Positions 46,781 to 58,066 of a DNA stretch of 64,000 nucleotides are shown here, piece after piece; position 1 is the stretch's first letter; every line of letters starts with the position of its first letter. Position numbers and translations under genes: made by a program. Where the stretch lies: assembly GCA_037951105.1 (NCBI GenBank), contig JBAMJV010008219.1:30001-94000 (forward strand), written 5' to 3'. A model generated the notes under the pieces. The model made no database searches. It saw nothing but the letters and a program-made list of their open reading frames with translations, and was not told the DNA's origin. The stretch is from Echinarachnius parma. Lineage: Eukaryota > Echinodermata > Echinoidea > Clypeasteroida > Echinarachniidae.

Positions 46781-47385
46781 CATGTATTTTATGGTGTTCC
46801 CATTTTCGCAAGTGAACCCCTACTTTACCCTTTTTAATAGCAACTTTTTGTTCTTCTTCTTCATAATCCAAAGTAATTGTTTGTATTTTTCGTACAGAAG
46901 GAAGAACACTTTTTTATTCTAGAAGAATAAATAGTATGCTTTAACAACAAAATAATAGAATTACAATATTTTACTCTATATGATCTACCTGCCAATCCTA
47001 CAAACATTATTTTCCAATCAACATTCCTAATTTCAATCAAATCAAAATATTCAATTATATCTAGCCAAAACCTTTGTACGTATAAACATTAAAAAAATAA
47101 ATGTGAATATGTCTCAACCTTATTTTTTACAAAAAGAGCATAAATTATCACTAACAAATCCAAACCTAAATAAATGTTCTTTTGTATATAAAGCCCTATG
47201 CAATAATTTATATTGAAATTCTCTCAATTTACCCCCCAAAACTGTACTCTTGAATCTAAAACATATATTCTTCAATTCTTCATTACTATAATCAAAATTG
47301 TTATGTCCATCCCCAATACACAAATTATATTCCTTTTGAAGGCTTTTAACTAAATATTCATAATGCCTAGATTTTAAATCTACAC
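46781..47385 (-). pseudogene. Tx1/L1-like LINE, degraded ORF2 C-terminus
   Basis: On the minus strand a frame from about 47385 encodes the post-RT region typical of Tx1/L1-like LINEs: GGKLREFQYKLLHRALYTKE, then RFGFVSDNLCSFC. After a stop and frame change it continues as VETYSHLFF, stop, CLYVQRFWLDIIEYF and GLAGRSYRVKYCNSIILLLK. It then shifts again into a basic tail with EEEEQKVAIKKGKVGVHLRKW. At least two frameshifts and one stop show it is dead. The RT domain is absent, the fragment being bounded upstream by a microsatellite at 47386. It differs from the CR1/L2-like LINEs elsewhere in the window. Confidence 0.8.
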
Positions 47386-47448
47386 ACACATACACACACG
47401 CGCGCGCGCGCACCCCCCCCCCCCCCCCCCCCCCCACACACACACACA
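47386..47448 (+). repeat. Compound CA / CG / C-run / CA microsatellite
   Basis: CA repeats, then CGCGCG, then a run of about 24 C, then CA repeats. Confidence 0.95.
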
Positions 47449-47540
47449 TGCCTGGATAATTATTCAGTGGAAAGCTGGTATTGCGAAACCTGTCAAATAT
47501 TTATATACAACCTTTTATATAAGTACGTGCATGATTATTG

Positions 47541-47949
47541 TGAAAGCGATCCATTAATTAATATTTTTCCCAAAATTGATATTTGAGACTTTAATCATAT
47601 ACCAATATCATTGGATGGTTCTTGCGAATGATATCTGAGATTTTCATAGAAAAGGAGTAATGTTTACCTAGTAGAAAAAAAAATCGAAAATCGATGGCTG
47701 ATTTTATCCCGATCGTTAAATTCGGATACTATGGAATATTAAGTGTACGAATTCGAATACTCGTTACTACGGTCAAAAACGTGTAAAGACGCTTTAAAAT
47801 CCAATCTTAAATATCTTCATAATTAGGGACACATTTGAAAAATCAGAACCCATTTCATTATTATGTTACCATAAGCCGAACTACAAAGTACAAGACAAGT
47901 GTGTAAATAATTTTGGTTGAATTTTTACAAAGTTAATGGATCACTTTAA
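47541..47949 (+). mobile_element. Family D element with both termini
   Basis: The best family D copy. The left end GAAAGCGATCCATTAATT is decayed. The right end GTTAATGGATCACTTTAA is intact, and its complement is TTAAAGTGATCCATTAAC. The core matches the copies at 4388, 23568 and 35545. Its TIR start TTAAAGTGATCCA is also that of family C. Confidence 0.85.
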
Positions 47950-48438
47950 GAAACGATATTAACAGTATTTGTTCAATTTGTTTAAGTCATACAACTATTT
48001 TTTTCTTTTTCGAATGCTAGATGGATGCATTTATAAGTTCTCTCAGATTTGACAAAGCTCACTTACAAGTCTATATATATGCAGTGTTCATGCATGCCCC
48101 GTTACTTTCCTCTTACTTATCATGCTTATACTATAAGTCATATAAGTATGAAACGAGTTTATGTTGTTAAATTAGCGCTTTGTTATTGAGATATATTAAT
48201 TTAACCTGAGAAAGAAAAAAATGAGAACTATTTCTACCATGTATATGCAAACCTGTAGGCTACGTCAGTGGGTTGGCGAATGGCACTTTGCATTTTCCCT
48301 CATTTCTCGTACCATGAGTGAAACCTTCCAACATCGCTCAGTGCACATTATTACCAGATGACAGAACATACGCATAATTATACGCCCTGTGTTTGTGTTC
48401 GGTACCATTCAGCTACTATAACCCTTCAAGGTTGCTAT
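47950..48438. other. No recognised feature
   Basis: AT-rich spacer. Nothing recognised. Confidence 0.4.
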
Positions 48439-48802
48439 TTAAAGGGATCTAGTAACTTTGTTGACATGTGCACAAAGTGATGAGTGGTTGATACAATGTA
48501 TACTGGTGTTATCTGATATGTCCACTGGGTGTTGTGTGAACATTTCAAGTTAAATGGATGTTATATGGCCGAGCAAAATGCAAAGTGATATTCACTAAAC
48601 TCATTGCACTCATTTTGTACCCAGTTTTCGCGGTCCAGTGGATAATTTAACATCTGAAAACCTCAATCGTAAATATCTTTTTAAAGGAAGGGAAATGTAA
48701 AAAAGCGAAACCTCTCCCATGCATTTATTGTTAATACGAATACAAGGTATGAGAGAACCGCTAGAATTCCAATTGGATCTTGAGGATTTGGACAATCCTT
48801 TA
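48439..48802 (+). mobile_element. Non-autonomous TTAA element, family A (right TIR shortened)
   Basis: TTAA at 48439-48442 and 48799-48802. The left end TTAAAGGGATCTAGTAACTT is intact. The right end reads GATTTGGACAATCCTTTAA, with about ten bases of the TIR deleted. Confidence 0.88.
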
Positions 48803-49064
48803 AACAAAAAATACTTTAATATCCAGTTGTCATCATCGGGCACCTTGGTGACAAAGCTATTATAATATCATAATCTACGGTCTCCCTTCCGTTGATGGCT
48901 GAGGGATCGAGCAATGTTCATTTACCTAAAAGCAAACTAAATCATTTGCATCTTCCGTGTCAGCTTGAGTTTTCCAACACTGATAAGCTTGAAAGGTTTG
49001 AGGCAAGTCGAATGTCGAAAAAATATATTTCCAAGCAAATGTGCCGTCCACATATATAGGTTAA

Positions 49065-49216
49065 CAGTGGCGTAGCGTGGCTGGACTGATTGGGGGGGGG
49101 GGGACGCAAATTATTTGGGGGCACACCTTATGTATTTCTTTGTTTTTTCAAAAAATCTCCCCTTATGTTTTCTATTGTACATTTTTTTTCCAAATTATTG
49201 GGGGGCTACGCCACTG
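49065..49216. mobile_element. hAT-like 152-bp element
   Basis: The ends CAGTGGCGTAGCGTGGC and GGCTACGCCACTG, with GGTTAA on both sides (49059-49064, 49217-49222) and a shared C if the ends are shifted by one. This is a terminal sequence style common to hAT MITEs. The interior has a G run at about 49091-49103. The frames across it (49077-49325) are artefacts. Confidence 0.82.
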
Positions 49217-49222
49217 GGTTAA

Positions 49223-49944
49223 CTATTGGAGGAGCTGTCACCTTGAAATGTTTGAAACAGATGAATGGCGCCATACAAGTGCTGTGAATCATTACTTAGT
49301 TATGACACCTATCGATTTCCTTTAACGTCAAATGTGACTCGGCTTCGTATAAAACCAGACGCGCGGTGCCATCTTGCGAACGTCTCGCGCACAGAGCGTA
49401 CAAGCCATCCAAGTCATCTGCTTCATTACAAACAAACTCAGCTTTATCGATTTCCTCGTTAAAGGTGACTCGCTTGCGTAAACCAGACGCGCTTTTTGGA
49501 GACCGGAAAGGTAAACTTCTCTACGTCATCAGAATTGCATTGTAGATTAATTTGGGAACTACATGAACCAATCACAGAGCAGTTCACAGTGTTGTCACCA
49601 GATCGAGGTCAAGAGAACAAGTTCATATGCATAAGTTACCATGGATCCCATTGTTCTCATAAGCGTGATCAAATCTAGGACAGTGCGCATGAAAATAAGC
49701 GCGATAGGCTACGCGCTACATATGATGATGATTGGTCAAGTCTTTCTAGGTCAACCGCGATGACGTAGAGAAGTTTACCAAAAACCGCGTCACTCCGCCA
49801 TCTTGCCCATGTACAAAGTCTATGTGACACGTGACTTGCACGCGATAAGTGGGCCTTCGTTTATTCATAATTCTATGGTTCTGGTTTTGGTGTTTTGCTA
49901 AGCGCACAAACTAGCCAGTTTGAACCTGTTCGGACCTGGCATCT
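49223..49944. other. No recognised gene; short direct duplication
   Basis: ATCGATTTCCTTTAACGTCA...AACCAGACGCGC (about 49311-49364) recurs as ATCGATTTCCTCGTTAAAGG...AACCAGACGCGC (about 49446-49492). GCCATCTTGC words occur at about 49368 and 49797, resembling YY1-type promoter motifs. No gene is recognisable. Confidence 0.35.
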
Positions 49945-50315
49945 GTATGAGATCTAGTAACATTGTCCTCAAAACTTTATTAGCAATCTAATGGTTCTCT
50001 CATACCTTGTTGTATTTGTATTACCAACAGAAATGTGGAACAGTTTTTGGTTTTTCGAATTGCCTTTTCGTTAGAAAGATAATTACGATTAAAGTGTTCA
50101 GATATTTACCTATCCACTGGATAGTCATATTATGTGTCAGTGCAATAACTTTTTATAGCACATATAACTTTGCATTTTTGCAAATTTGTCGGTCACATGA
50201 CATTCGTTTACCATGGCATTTTCACACATTACTCAATGGACATATATCAAATAAATGCACATTTTATCAACCATTTCCCAGTTTTGGTACATGTTAACAA
50301 AGTTACTGGATCCTG
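49945..50315 (-). mobile_element. Non-autonomous TTAA element, family A (diverged)
   Basis: Reverse copy. The left GAGATCTAGTAACATTGTCC and right ACATGTTAACAAAGTTACTG with GATCC are decayed TIRs without TTAA. The core has ACATTACTCAATGGACATAT. A palindromic CTATCCACTGGATAG is at about 50109-50123, where other copies have a hairpin. Confidence 0.8.
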
Positions 50316-50923
50316 TAATTCATATGCATGCAGATGTGTGCTTTTTCTTCAAAATTTAATCTTAAATAGATTGCTTTTGACTTAGATACGAGCGAATATA
50401 TTTTAAAAAGAGGAAACAAAATAAACCCTAGCAATAACAAAAACAGCACTAACAAAATTATAAACAAGATCAACATTAGTAGCGTTGAATTTACCTCACT
50501 TTTCCTGAATATCTATTCGCACATGATACACTTAATAAATGCACACACACGTTACCATAATAGTACAATATGTCACGTGTGACAGAATCATTACAGAATC
50601 TAGGATAAATGTTAATCAAGGAAAAAAATAAGAGGAAATAATACGTTTTTGTCGTTCTAATCACTGATCATGCTGATTGTATGCGCCCCTTCGCATGTAA
50701 GTAATTAGAATCATGATCGCGGACAGGAAAATGTGGGTTTCCGTGCCGTATTAAGTGAAAACTCTTGCGAATGCATGTTCTGTATAGGCCCTAGGCGATT
50801 CGGGTATATTATGTACACTATGATGTTTACTTCAACATCATCATTAACTATTTCAGCAATACGCTTCTAAACACCTGCCTAATTTTACTGTTCCTGATTT
50901 TAGGGGTAAATACCTTTTTTGTC
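50316..50923. other. No recognised feature
   Basis: AT-rich. Nothing recognised. Confidence 0.4.
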
Positions 50924-51316
50924 TTAAAGGGATCTCGTAAAATGTGTTGATATGTGCAAACAACTGACGAAGTTTTAATAAAATGTGTATTCCCGCAATC
51001 TGATATGTCTACTGAGTGATGTCTGAAAATTCCATGGTAAATGAATCTCATATGACCGGGTAATGAGCGAAAATGCAAAGTGATATTTGCAAACTCATTG
51101 CCCCGACTCTGTACACAGTTGAAAGTCTCCACTGCAGACTTTCAAATCATATAACTTAAATCATACGTATCGTAATAACGAAGGACACGTTTATAAAAGA
51201 ACATATAAACAAATTCCATGCTTCAATTGGTAATACGAAAACAAGAAGGTGCATGAGAACCGCTATAGTTCTAAATAAGTTTGGTGGATTGGAACAATGT
51301 TACCAGATCCCTTTAA
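50924..51316 (+). mobile_element. Non-autonomous TTAA element, family A (subfamily with distinct hairpin)
   Basis: TTAA at 50924-50927 and 51313-51316. The left end is TTAAAGGGATCTCGTAAAAT and the right end AACAATGTTACCAGATCCCT followed by TTAA. It has a 10-bp-stem hairpin TTGAAAGTCT / AGACTTTCAA (51119-51145) at the site where other copies carry an unrelated hairpin. Confidence 0.9.
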
Positions 51317-51349
51317 ATGATAAGCATCCATCGCATACCGTATAGCATA

Positions 51350-51586
51350 TGAAGAGCTTAATTCCAAAAGGCGCTAAATCCACTTTTTCAACTTTCCAGG
51401 AAAACAGGTTTCTTTGCCCAGCTTTGTACACATGCCTATGGAAATATATGAAAATGGAAAGCTCCATATTTGTTATTTTTATTGTGTAATTTGTCCTAAA
51501 AATTTGGATTTCTAGATAGCTACTCATATCGTTACCTCAATTTGTATGGAAAGTGGATTTAGCGCCGTTTGGAACTAAGCTCTTCA
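51350..51586. mobile_element. TA-flanked short element (mariner-like)
   Basis: 237-bp element with TA on both sides (51348-51349, 51587-51588). The ~33-bp TIR has two mismatches: TGAAGAGCTTAATTCCAAAA with GGCGCTAAATCCAC at the left, complement at the right. Partial relatives are at 10952 and 57998. Confidence 0.87.
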
Positions 51587-51588
51587 TA

Positions 51589-52613
51589 ATAGAGGAAGGT
51601 GCAGGAAACTAAGCCACTTTGTAGGATGTCGATCAGTCGATGTATTTATCCGAGGTCGACAAAAATATCCTTCTTGTCACAGGTGCTTGCAAATAAAACA
51701 ACGAAGCATTAAATCCAACCATTAATCATAATAGTAAACACGTGCACGTGTATAAATACGACCAATCATACAATCAATTAAAATGGCAGATTAAAGCTTA
51801 CCGTTTTGTATTTTGGTTGAAGTTCGCATGCAATGACATATACCTAGTGTCACATTATGATATAATTATGTTAAAACTTCACCTGCCAAATTTCACTGTT
51901 CATTTTATGAATAGATACATATTTTTTTCTGATGTAATTAACAAACATCGAACATAGCAATAAATTAAAATTATGCTACTTTATAAGATGTCGATGCATT
52001 AATTTTTGAAATTGGTTTACCTTTATTCCACTACAACGAGAGAGGAACGGTGGTTATTTTGTATTTGGATGAAGTTCGCATTCAATTGCATACATTGACA
52101 TTCGAAAACAAAATGCCTTAAATGTTCACCTTGAGATATATATTAAATAGATAAAACTCTATATAACCATAGACGAACGGACAACCTTTTTTCTATGGGG
52201 CAGATCAATTTTGCACGAATGTCATCATTCCCGCATTCACCGTTATAACATTTCGAATTTGCCTCAAAATTGAAAGAGTTCTCTCCAAAATATTATTTTG
52301 AGCAAGAATTGGGTGATTTCGCCAAAATATGAGATATCTATCGAATATCTACACGTTTACAGTATGTTTGCTTTTTGTTTAACTTATCGGGGTTGCAGTT
52401 ATTTCGACCCCCTCCCCCTGCCACCCAACAATTTTCTTTGTAATTGAGTCACCAGCGATAAATTAAGTTAATGTTCGGATGTTTTGATAAATCTACTTTC
52501 CCCAAACCGTAAGCGCATTCATTGGAGCAAGTTAAGATCACGGAGATGGCTCATTGTATCGCATTTTAATGGTGTTGACCTGGTGCGAATTATACACACC
52601 ATAACGGGGACCT
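51589..52613. other. No gene; degenerate ~350-bp duplication
   Basis: GCCACTTTGTAGGATGTCGAT (about 51613) resembles GCTACTTTATAAGATGTCGAT (about 51974). TTTTGTATTTTGGTTGAAGT with TCGCATGCAAT (about 51804) resembles TTTTGTATTTGGATGAAGTT with CGCATTCAAT (about 52057). This is an old tandem duplication. No gene was recognised. Confidence 0.45.
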
Positions 52614-53412
52614 GGGGGTGTTTCACAAATTCAATTCAATTCAATTCAAATTTTATTTAATTCAATTCAATTAAGATCATGAAGTTGATCCTAAGTTGAA
52701 CTTAACCCTAAGTTGGACCTAACATCTATGGAAAGCAGATTCTCTTTGTACATTTGTTAAAAAGAGTTCTTTAAACATGCCTGCAATGTCGATAAAACAA
52801 AACATTAAACGGTTCTTTTATCATGATAGAGGATTCAAGTTTTTGATGTAAAATTTTGTAAAAATTGTAAATATTCAAATGTTTTGTACTTGAATTTTTC
52901 TTATTCCGAAGCTACAAATGGCTTTCCATTATGTTTTAGTCCAACTTAGTGTTAAAGGGTACCACCACCCAAAAATAATATTCTTATAAATGAAAGGTAA
53001 CATCTTTAGTATTCCATTCCATCAACAAAGTTCACAAAAATATGTTTCCAGAAAAAATATATATTATATAATTGGAAAACGCATCACCATTCTAAAGCGT
53101 GCGTTCATGGGTCTGCATGTACAAGACTACTTGTCCAGAGCGAACGAATCGCCCGGGATTCTATTGTCTCCAAACGTACGCGTGAAAAGCATTGGCGCAC
53201 TCGCAAATGTTTGGCCCGTACGGAACCAGGAAATAGTAGTGGTTCCGTAAGTGGTGGAAATTAATTGCTGTGTTTATGAATTACACAACCCTTTGCAAAA
53301 TGTTGGGTATCTATTTGATATCACAAAACGGTACCAAAACATATAATTATGTGTTGTTCTTTGCCTGGTGGTCCCCTTTAAGTTTGACTTGGGATCTTTG
53401 TGAAACACCCCC
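52614..53412. mobile_element. DNA element, family K, carrying a nested TTAA element
   Basis: The ends GGGGGTGTTTCACAAA and TTTGTGAAACACCCCC are inverted. The TIR extends inward through GATCCTAAGTTGAACTTAAC and CTAAGTTGGACC (left) against GTCCAACTTAG...TTAA...GTTTGACTTGGGATC (right), about 48 bp. The left TIR is interrupted by an AATTC repeat (52630-52675). A second element sits at 52952-53381. A relative is at 63138. Confidence 0.85.
52952..53381. mobile_element. Nested TTAA element, family L
   Basis: 430-bp element bounded by TTAA (52952-52955, 53378-53381). The ends TTAAAGGGTACCACCACC and GGTGGTCCCCTTTAA are imperfectly inverted. It is inserted in a GTGTTAAGTTTG site inside the family K terminal repeat. 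The open frame of 86 codons (52990-53250) is unrecognised. Confidence 0.85.
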
Positions 53413-53414
53413 CT

Positions 53415-53735
53415 ATATAGTCTAGTACGTAGGTGTGCATGCCTTCATGATTCATAACATTATAAACCCAGTCTTGACGCCTCTATGACTGTAATTTTGC
53501 GATTGACGCGGGTAATAAACTAACAGTCCTAATTGGGGGGGGGGGGGGGGGGGGGCGCAGTCGAAAGCCATGTTTTAATGGGGGTGTCTGCCCTGGTGCG
53601 GTTAAAGTAGACCAGTACGTATAAAGTGTGCATGTATTCATGATCCATAATTATCATATACCCCGTCTTGACGCCTTCATGACTATAATTTTTGCGATTG
53701 ACGCGGGTAATTAGCTAACATTCCTGATTAGGGGG
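53415..53735 (+). repeat. Direct duplication of ~125 bp
   Basis: CATGATTCATAACATTATAA, CAGTCTTGACGCCTCTATGA and GCGATTGACGCGGGTAATAA (53441-53520) recur as CATGATCCATAATTATCATA, CGTCTTGACGCCTTCATGA and GCGATTGACGCGGGTAATTA (53638-53715). The copies are separated by a G run (53527-53556). Confidence 0.85.
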
Positions 53736-54187
53736 ACCCATCATGCCATCGGACGCCGTTAGCGGATAATTAACGCCGGCAACGCCTCCCAGTCGCACAC
53801 ACCAGCTGGGGGTTGCTATTTTTATTATGCTTACAGACAGGAAATGAAACGAGAATAGCCAAAGACATTAAAGGCAGTCTTGAATTTTTAGCACGAAAGT
53901 CCATCTAAATTATATTGGCGGTTTATGAGAAGATAATTGTTGTTGAACGTTTTAATTCAAACATAAGCAAAAACTTCTGTATCACTTGACCATGATCCCT
54001 CGCACTCTCCCTAAGTTTATTTATAATTTAGTGGGTTTGTGTCAGGACTGTTGGCTGATGTATTATACATGTTTGTGTGCAATGAGTACCAAAATAATGC
54101 ATTATCCTAAAAATGCGTACACATAGCTGCCGCATTACGGATTTAAATTTACTAAATTATGACACAGTTTAGTGGGTTGAAGGTCAT
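53736..54187. other. No recognised feature
   Basis: AT-rich. Nothing recognised. Confidence 0.4.
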
Positions 54188-54810
54188 GCCTCCCTACCGA
54201 AAAAAAAACACACAATATGTCACAGTGTGAACGAACCGTATTTCACAGTGTGAATCACATTGCGAACACACTGTGAAAACACTGTGCACACAATGTGAGT
54301 ACATCGTAAAAACACTGTGAGCACACTGTGAACACACTGTGAACTCTGACCACACTGTGAAACACCATAATATATTCAAAGTATGATCATGTACATGATC
54401 ATTGTGCATTTCAGTGTGTTCACAGTGTGCTTACAGCGTGTTCATGATTATATCGTATTTTGTTCAAAACTGATCACAGTGTGTTCACAATGTGTACTTC
54501 ACAATTTGTTGACAGGGTGTTTACAATGTGTTCACAATATGTTAACAGTGTGCCCACAGTGTGATCATAGTGTGTTCACATTGTGTTTACAGTGTGCTCA
54601 ATGTAAGTTCACAATATGCTAACAATGTGTTCACAGCGTGATCACAATCATTGTGTTCACGTGCACAGTGTTGATTGTTGACACTGCGTAAAGCGCGAAT
54701 TTAACATGATGTATGTGAACAATACGTCTACTTTGTGATTCACACTTTCAAGCACAGCGTGTTCACACTGTGAACAAACAACAATACAATGTGCTCTTTC
54801 CGGTAGGGCT
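54188..54810. mobile_element. Palindromic element built of CACTGTG/TTCACAGTGTG words
   Basis: The outer ends CCCTACCGAAAA and TTTCCGGTAGGG are inverted. The left half (54219-54365) carries about ten ACACTGTGAA-type words and the right half (54412-54775) about twenty TTCACAGTGTG-type words in the opposite sense. They are arranged around a 20-bp perfect palindrome, ATGATCATGTACATGATCAT (54383-54402). No long ORF is plausible (54194-54409 and 54383-54622 are repeat products). The superfamily is undetermined. Confidence 0.75.
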
Positions 54811-55441
54811 GTCTAAATAGAATCATACTGCTATAACCCCATATTACAGCTTTAAAGAGGGCCGGGCATTATATGATTGATACGTCTTCCGACGCGGGGT
54901 TGTCGCGTATGTTGCGTAACTCATGAAGGCGTGAATTACGACACAATTAAGAGATTACACGGAGTATATTACTCCGTTTCAAAATGAACCTTGCCAATTA
55001 CGTATTCATAATCTTTAATTATATGTCATAATATCTTTACTGCCATCTATAGATGATATCCAATTAACTAATGCTTTCTGAATTCGGAATCGTTTGTGTT
55101 GAAAATAGAGATGATTTGCCTCTAGAATTACATTTACATGCCCATTTTCTTGAAGAAGAAGAAGAAGAAGACGAAGAAGAATAATGAAAAGGGCTTTGAT
55201 TTTTAAAATATATTCATGATTGAATATTAGGCATCAGAATATGACGATATTTATGATTGAATATAAGGAATAACAATCAATGAGCAGTAGGTGATCAAAT
55301 ATGGCATCTATTCTTTACTTCCTTACTTACTTACTTCAAATAGGTTAACATATATGTGATTTTTTATATGAAAATATCATGACTTGTGTCATTCGGAAGA
55401 ATCTAACAATGTTATTGGTATACTGGAAAATTTGTATTTGG
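54811..55441. other. No gene; GAA microsatellite
   Basis: A short (GAA)n lies at about 55153-55183 and a short CTTA repeat at 55316-55338. Otherwise featureless. Confidence 0.5.
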
Positions 55442-55827
55442 TTAAAGGGACTTAGTAACATTGTCCAAATCCTCAAAATAAATTTATAATTCTAGCGGTT
55501 CCCTTATACCTTGTTGTATTCGTATTAACAATAAAATCACGGGACAGGTTTCGGTTTTTCAAATTTCCCTTTCGTTACAAAGATATGTATGATTGAAGTA
55601 TTCAGATAAGAAAAACTCCGGGCGAGTTTTTCTTCTGTGTACAAAGTGAGTGCAGTAAGTTACTGAATATCACTTTGCATTTTCGCTCATTACTTGGCCA
55701 TACAATGTCCATTTGACTTGAAATTTTCACACAATACCCTGTGGACATATGAGATAACAACAATATACATTGCATCAACCATTCATCAATTTTTGCACAT
55801 GTCAACAAAGTTACTAGATCCCTTTAA
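55442..55827 (-). mobile_element. Non-autonomous TTAA element, family A (well preserved)
   Basis: 386 bp with TTAA at 55442-55445 and 55824-55827. It is almost the same sequence as the copy at 11178, including the AAGAAAAACTC hairpin (about 55608-55634), which implies recent amplification. The flank immediately right, TTAATGGATCACTTTAA, equals the right end of family D, so the insertion may lie in a family D remnant. Confidence 0.92.
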
Positions 55828-57997
55828 TGGATCACTTTAAGTAGTAGAATACGAACAATCAGAATACCAACAATCAGAGGTAAACAAAATGGATATTGGG
55901 TAAGAGTAAAAATACCGGTATGATAGAAAAATTACAATAATATTTTATCATGACAGGAAATAGAGCTGTAGAGTAGAACCTAATAACTAATTGAGTGTCG
56001 CACGAATTTCATTTTCATCGTTCATAGTGGTTAGCGTGTGTGTGACTGGTTTAATCGCGTTAGTCTTATTCCATACATGCACTTTGGAAAGGGGTTACTG
56101 GGTTTCCAGCTACAACACGTCATCATCGTAAATTTGGGTTAACCACGTGGAAAAACAATGCATTAGATGATTATTCAATAATTCACCCTACATTTGTAGC
56201 TTCATTTTCGTGAATAACATTCATATTAGCCTCTAAAGCTCACATGAATCACGTTGTAAATTATAAGGCAACATTATCATGCTATGCGCCTGTCTTACTG
56301 TCGCCAGTATAATTATAGAAAACATAAACCCATGGGCTAATTTAAACATTATTCATTGCTTGTATGTACAGAGTACCCTTTCCCCCTCAGTTGTCCAAAC
56401 AATAATATGCCTCAGTAACTAATTACATCTTAGTGTTTTCTTTTTCTTCTTATTCTTATTTGAAGGTCGTTTGGACATGATAAATAAAGGCCGTATAGAA
56501 ACCGCCTCTTAAAAAGAAAAACCACACGCATATTTCCTCCTCAAGTGGAAAAATTTAACATCGTACAAGACCGGAAAATACCGCCATCATTAAATTACTT
56601 TCTTGAATAAACAATACCATAAATGTGTCAAGTATACTTGCTTATTTTAAATTAAAGTGGAATAACGTTCCTTTTCAAGACGAATGTTAGTGTATACAGC
56701 TTGTACGTCATCGTGTTCATAAGGTGAGGACATTCTTACTTGATTGTAAGTTCGCGTGACATTTAGAGTTCAGGACCAGTATTCCAATAAACTTTTAATA
56801 CAAGTTGCTAATAATCGAATGGTTTAATACAATCCGCATTCCATAAACTTTTTACCACGTTTTCTCACTTAAAACAAAAACCACAACATTGCACCTCGAT
56901 GTAAGCGATTTTGCTTACAGATATTTTTAAGCATTTAAACAAAAATTATCATTGTGTAGGCAATATACCATATTGCTCAAACCCAGGCAAAATTGCGTGG
57001 ACTTCGTGCTTATTAAACGTGTTTATGGAATACTGGTCATGGTTTGGAGGGTCGTGCTTCAAAGCAAATTTTGCGAGGTACAGAAAACCGAGTGTATAAT
57101 CTGCAGGATCACATATATTTCGAAACAAAACAACGTTTCTTTTCATGATCAACATTATTTCCGAAAAGGCTGAAATGTCCACAATAAAGCAAGTAATTCA
57201 AATACAAGTCGCGCACGTCAACTTTTATTCGAGATATATTCTTAATTACTACACATTGGTGAAACTGTCCCAAAGTAGCTATCAATGTGATTCTGATAAT
57301 CTCTCTATACCATGTCGACTGAATATTTTTAGAAAAGTATCCGTTACCATACGTGTACGTATTAAATATGAACTTGTAAGTCTGAAACTGTTGAACAGTC
57401 TATCAATAAATAATCAAAACAAATAACGGATTAGATTTCGAGTATATTCTACTTAAATTCTGATTAATCTTCAAATAATACTATACAATTAAATGAAACG
57501 AACATGCAAGCAAAATGAACAAACTGATATATTATAGAGGCTTGGTTTACACGTACGTGCAATCGCGCGCGTGTGATATGATCCGTCGCGCTAAAATTTG
57601 GTATTATTTAACCCATTCGGTGCCAAGTAAAATTACTACAATCTACTTGACCACGTTCTTAACAAATCTTCGCGCGTATATAGCTTAATTATTCATTCAT
57701 CAACAATGAACGTGATGAATAGATGCTTGATAATAGAAGTCAAGTGCCCAAGCGATTCATTCCATACTTACCTATCGCGTGCGTGAAGGAACAAAGTTCA
57801 ATAGATCTGATTCTATGAGTATAGTGTATAAACAAACAATCCACCATGGCACGCAGAGGGTTAGATGATGTATCGGTCGTGTATATCCATCGCACGATAC
57901 GAGGGTCGCCGGTATTCATTACAAACAGGGAAGAAACAAAGACAACAAAATACTCATTTCGCAGAACTCTGTCGGTGCATCAAATTACGACCGAGAA
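55828..57997. other. No recognised gene in 2.2 kb
   Basis: AT-rich. Open frames reach 93 codons (57145-57426) without a recognisable domain. No transposon ends were recognised. Confidence 0.35.
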
Positions 57998-58066
57998 AAG
58001 ATTAGTTCCAAAAAGGCGCTAAATCCACTTTCCATTAAAATAAAAATTGAGTTAACGATATATGGG
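57998..58066. mobile_element. Fragment of the TA-flanked element at 51350
   Basis: AGATTAGTTCCAAAAAGGCG, CTAAATCCACTTTCCATTA and GAGTTAACGATAT match the complement of the right end of the 51350-51586 element. Confidence 0.65.
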
